This document shows, piece after piece, positions 6,324 through 7,570 of a stretch of 7,570 nt of DNA (position 1 is its first letter; the number at the start of each line of letters is the position of its first letter). A program made the translations under genes and the position numbers. Source of the DNA: Vulcanimicrobiota bacterium (GTDB lineage Bacteria > Vulcanimicrobiota > Vulcanimicrobiia > Vulcanimicrobiales > Vulcanimicrobiaceae); NCBI GenBank assembly GCA_003155175.1, contig PMFP01000125.1, positions 1 through 7,570 of the forward strand. Reading direction: 5' to 3'. The notes under the pieces are model-generated. The model had not been told where the DNA came from. It was given only the letters and a program-made list of their open reading frames with translations, and did not search any database.

Positions 6324-7406
6324 CTAGTGGATGCCGATGGGTGCGGAACGCCCGACGCGCGAGTCGGGTTCGAGCTGCGAACCCGGGTCGATAACGACGT
6401 CGTGACCAATGACGCTTCGGCGCCCGATTCGAGCGCCGGCACCGATCGATGCACCACTGGCAACTATGGATTCTTCGATTTCGGCGTCCCTTTCAACTGC
6501 TACGCGATCCCAGAGGACCGAGTCCCGGACCACCGCGCCGGGGCCGATCCGGGTGTGGGCGCCCAAGACGACGTTGGGGCCGACCGTGGCCGTCGGGTCA
6601 ACCTCGACCCCCGCATCGGCATGGACCGGCCGGACCACGCAGGGGTGGTTCTGAAGGGAGGAAGCGCCCGCTCCGCTCAGCCCCGGCTCGATCCCCATCG
6701 GCATGACGCCCCGGAGAATATCGCGGTGGGCGGCCAGATAGTGCTCGGGCAGGCCCAGGTCGATCCAGTAGTCCGAGGTGGTGTAGCCGTAGAGCTTTTC
6801 GCCGTGGGCGATGAGGTCCGGGAAGGTCTCCCGTTCGATCGAAACGTTCCGACCGGCCGGAATCGCGTCGAGCACCTCGGGCTCGAGCAGATAGGTCCCC
6901 GCGTTGATCTCGTGGCTCGGCGGCACGCCCTCGGGCTTCTCGACGAACGCCGAGATCGAGCCCGAGCCGTCGTGCACCACGCATCCGAACGCCGAGGGGT
7001 CGTCCACCCGGATGAGGTGCAGCATGCCGATGCCGCCGCGCTCGCGGTGCGCCTGCGCCATCGCGCCCAGGTCCAGGCTCGTGAGGATGTCGCCGTTGAG
7101 GACGAAAAACGGTCCGGTGATATGCTCCTGGACGTTCTTGAGCGCGCCGGCCGTGCCCAGCGGCGTCTCCTCGATCACGTAGGTGATCTTCATATCGAGC
7201 CGTGAGCCGTCGCCGAAATAGTCGGAGATCGCCTGCGGCATATAGCCCGCCGGCAGAATCACGTCGCGGATCCCCGCCGCATAGAGCCGCTGGAGCGTCC
7301 GGGCCAAGAACGGCACGTTCATGATCGGCACCATGGGCTTGGGCGTCCCATAGGTAAGCGGACGGAGCCGAGTACCCTGACCCCCGACCAGAACGATGGC
7401 TTGCAA
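6324..7406 (-). CDS. NDP-sugar pyrophosphorylase, probable mannose-1-phosphate guanylyltransferase
   Basis: The protein joins a sugar-1-phosphate to an NTP, releasing pyrophosphate. It most resembles GDP-mannose pyrophosphorylases of the eukaryote-like GMPPB/short ManC type, although related glucose-1-phosphate enzymes share the fold. The catalytic domain spans about 1-232 of 360 residues: GGQGTRLRPLT (8-18) binds the nucleotide, PKPMVPI is at 22-28, PLGTAGAL at 82-89, LNGD at 103-106 with metal-binding Asp106, EKP at 156-158, INAGTYLLEPE at 167-177, SIERETFP at 189-196 and YWIDLGLPEHYL at 213-224 with Asp216. A second domain at about 256-353 has the isoleucine/valine-rich hexapeptide periodicity of a left-handed beta helix. 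There is no fused isomerase domain as in long ManC. The start is TTG 7406, fixed by GGGGAGG five bases upstream and by the usual N-terminus M-Q-A-I-V-L-V-G-G. It heads the gene run and probably supplies the donor for the downstream glycosyltransferase. Confidence 0.88.
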   Translation of the reverse strand: MQAIVLVGGQGTRLRPLTYGTPKPMVPIMNVPFLARTLQRLYAAGIRDVILPAGYMPQAISDYFGDGSRLDMKITYVIEETPLGTAGALKNVQEHITGPFFVLNGDILTSLDLGAMAQAHRERGGIGMLHLIRVDDPSAFGCVVHDGSGSISAFVEKPEGVPPSHEINAGTYLLEPEVLDAIPAGRNVSIERETFPDLIAHGEKLYGYTTSDYWIDLGLPEHYLAAHRDILRGVMPMGIEPGLSGAGASSLQNHPCVVRPVHADAGVEVDPTATVGPNVVLGAHTRIGPGAVVRDSVLWDRVAVERDAEIEESIVASGASIGAGARIGRRSVIGHDVVIDPGSQLEPDSRVGRSAPIGIH

Positions 7407-7411
7407 GACGG

Positions 7412-7418
7412 CCTCCCC
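7412..7418 (-). promoter_or_regulatory. strong Shine-Dalgarno sequence for a TTG start
   Basis: The minus strand carries GGGGAGG at 7418-7412, followed by CCGTC and then TTG at 7406-7404. The near-perfect anti-16S match and 5-nt spacing support TTG as the start of the nucleotidyltransferase. Confidence 0.8.
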
Positions 7419-7426
7419 AGCCGACG

Positions 7427-7465
7427 CAGTAGCGATATAAGTAAAAAGGCGGACCCTAAATATGC
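7427..7465 (-). promoter_or_regulatory. weak candidate promoter region upstream of the sugar module
   Basis: The segment 7431-7472 is distinctly richer in A/T than the rest of the window, with TTTTTACTTATATCG on the minus strand. TATATC (7439-7434) could be a -10 element about 28 nt ahead of the TTG start. The hexamer 17 nt further upstream (TATTTA, 7462-7457) matches TTGACA poorly, so the call rests on base composition and on position ahead of the first gene of the run. I see no gene in 7407-7570. Confidence 0.25.
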
Positions 7466-7519
7466 GACCCCAGCCTCTATTCTACCCCTCACAGCTATCG
7501 AAGGACCGCCCCCTACCCC

Positions 7520-7546
7520 TGTCATCCTGAGCCCGTCGAAGGACGA
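7520..7546. repeat. dispersed palindromic intergenic repeat (TCATCCTGAG...TCGAAGGA type)
   Basis: The element has imperfect inverted arms, TCATCCT (7522-7528) and AGGACGA (7540-7546), around GAGCCCGTCGA. I recognise this core as a widespread REP-like sequence seen in many copies in intergenic DNA of diverse GC-rich bacteria; read in the other direction it spuriously encodes S-F-D-G-L-R-M-T. A second TCGAAGGAC lies at 7498-7506 and may be a decayed partner copy. Only one good copy is in the window, so repetitiveness is from recollection, not shown here. Confidence 0.55.
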
Positions 7547-7570
7547 GCCAGCCAACGGACCCACCCCAGT

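Noticed and set aside
7319..7564. An 81-codon minus-strand open frame at the right end
   Set aside because: Its S-S-F-D-G-L-R-M-T segment is the spurious translation of the dispersed repeat at 7520-7546, and the rest overlaps the start of the nucleotidyltransferase in another frame.

Overview
This is a GC-rich (roughly 65%), tightly packed bacterial chromosomal segment. All six complete genes lie on the minus strand, so the order of transcription runs from high to low coordinates. No rRNA, tRNA, CRISPR array, transposase or phage gene is visible. The GC richness, strong third-position GC bias, mixed start codons (TTG, ATG, CTG, GTG) and a dispersed 'TCATCCTGAG...TCGAAGGA' repeat at the right edge suggest an uncultivated or soil-type bacterial lineage. 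Something like Candidatus Eremiobacterota/WPS-2 is possible, but I cannot assign it from sequence alone.

Region 1 (about 7407-7570) is the leader of the gene run. It holds a dispersed repeat at 7520-7546, a relatively AT-rich stretch that may carry a promoter, and a strong ribosome binding site (GGGGAGG) that fixes a TTG start.

Region 2 (7406-3978) is a three-gene sugar module. It contains a nucleotidyltransferase resembling mannose-1-phosphate guanylyltransferase (6324-7406), a GT4-type glycosyltransferase (5020-6240), and a protein that looks like an (alpha/alpha)6 six-hairpin glycosidase-fold enzyme (3978-5000). The simplest reading is that the first makes an activated sugar, probably GDP-mannose, the second transfers it, and the third trims or helps elongate the product. 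The product is unknown. The third gene has no ATG, GTG or TTG at its homologous N-terminus. It appears to start at CTG (5000), six bases after a GAGGAG Shine-Dalgarno sequence.

Region 3 (3911-1) is housekeeping: a PcrA/UvrD-type superfamily 1 DNA helicase with a C-terminal Tudor-like tail (1749-3911), then dapB (1018-1743) and asd (12-1034) of the diaminopimelate/lysine pathway. Asd makes aspartate semialdehyde and DapB reduces dihydrodipicolinate one step after DapA. pcrA, dapB and asd are separated by 5 nt and overlap by 17 nt, respectively. A possible next gene starts in a GTGA overlap with the asd stop at the left edge. A perfect 6-bp hairpin covers the pcrA stop codon just ahead of dapB, which has no Shine-Dalgarno sequence; this suggests translational coupling.

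Most of the window is ordinary. The items most worth checking are the CTG start, the glycan module built around a poorly characterised six-hairpin protein, and the pcrA/dapB junction hairpin.
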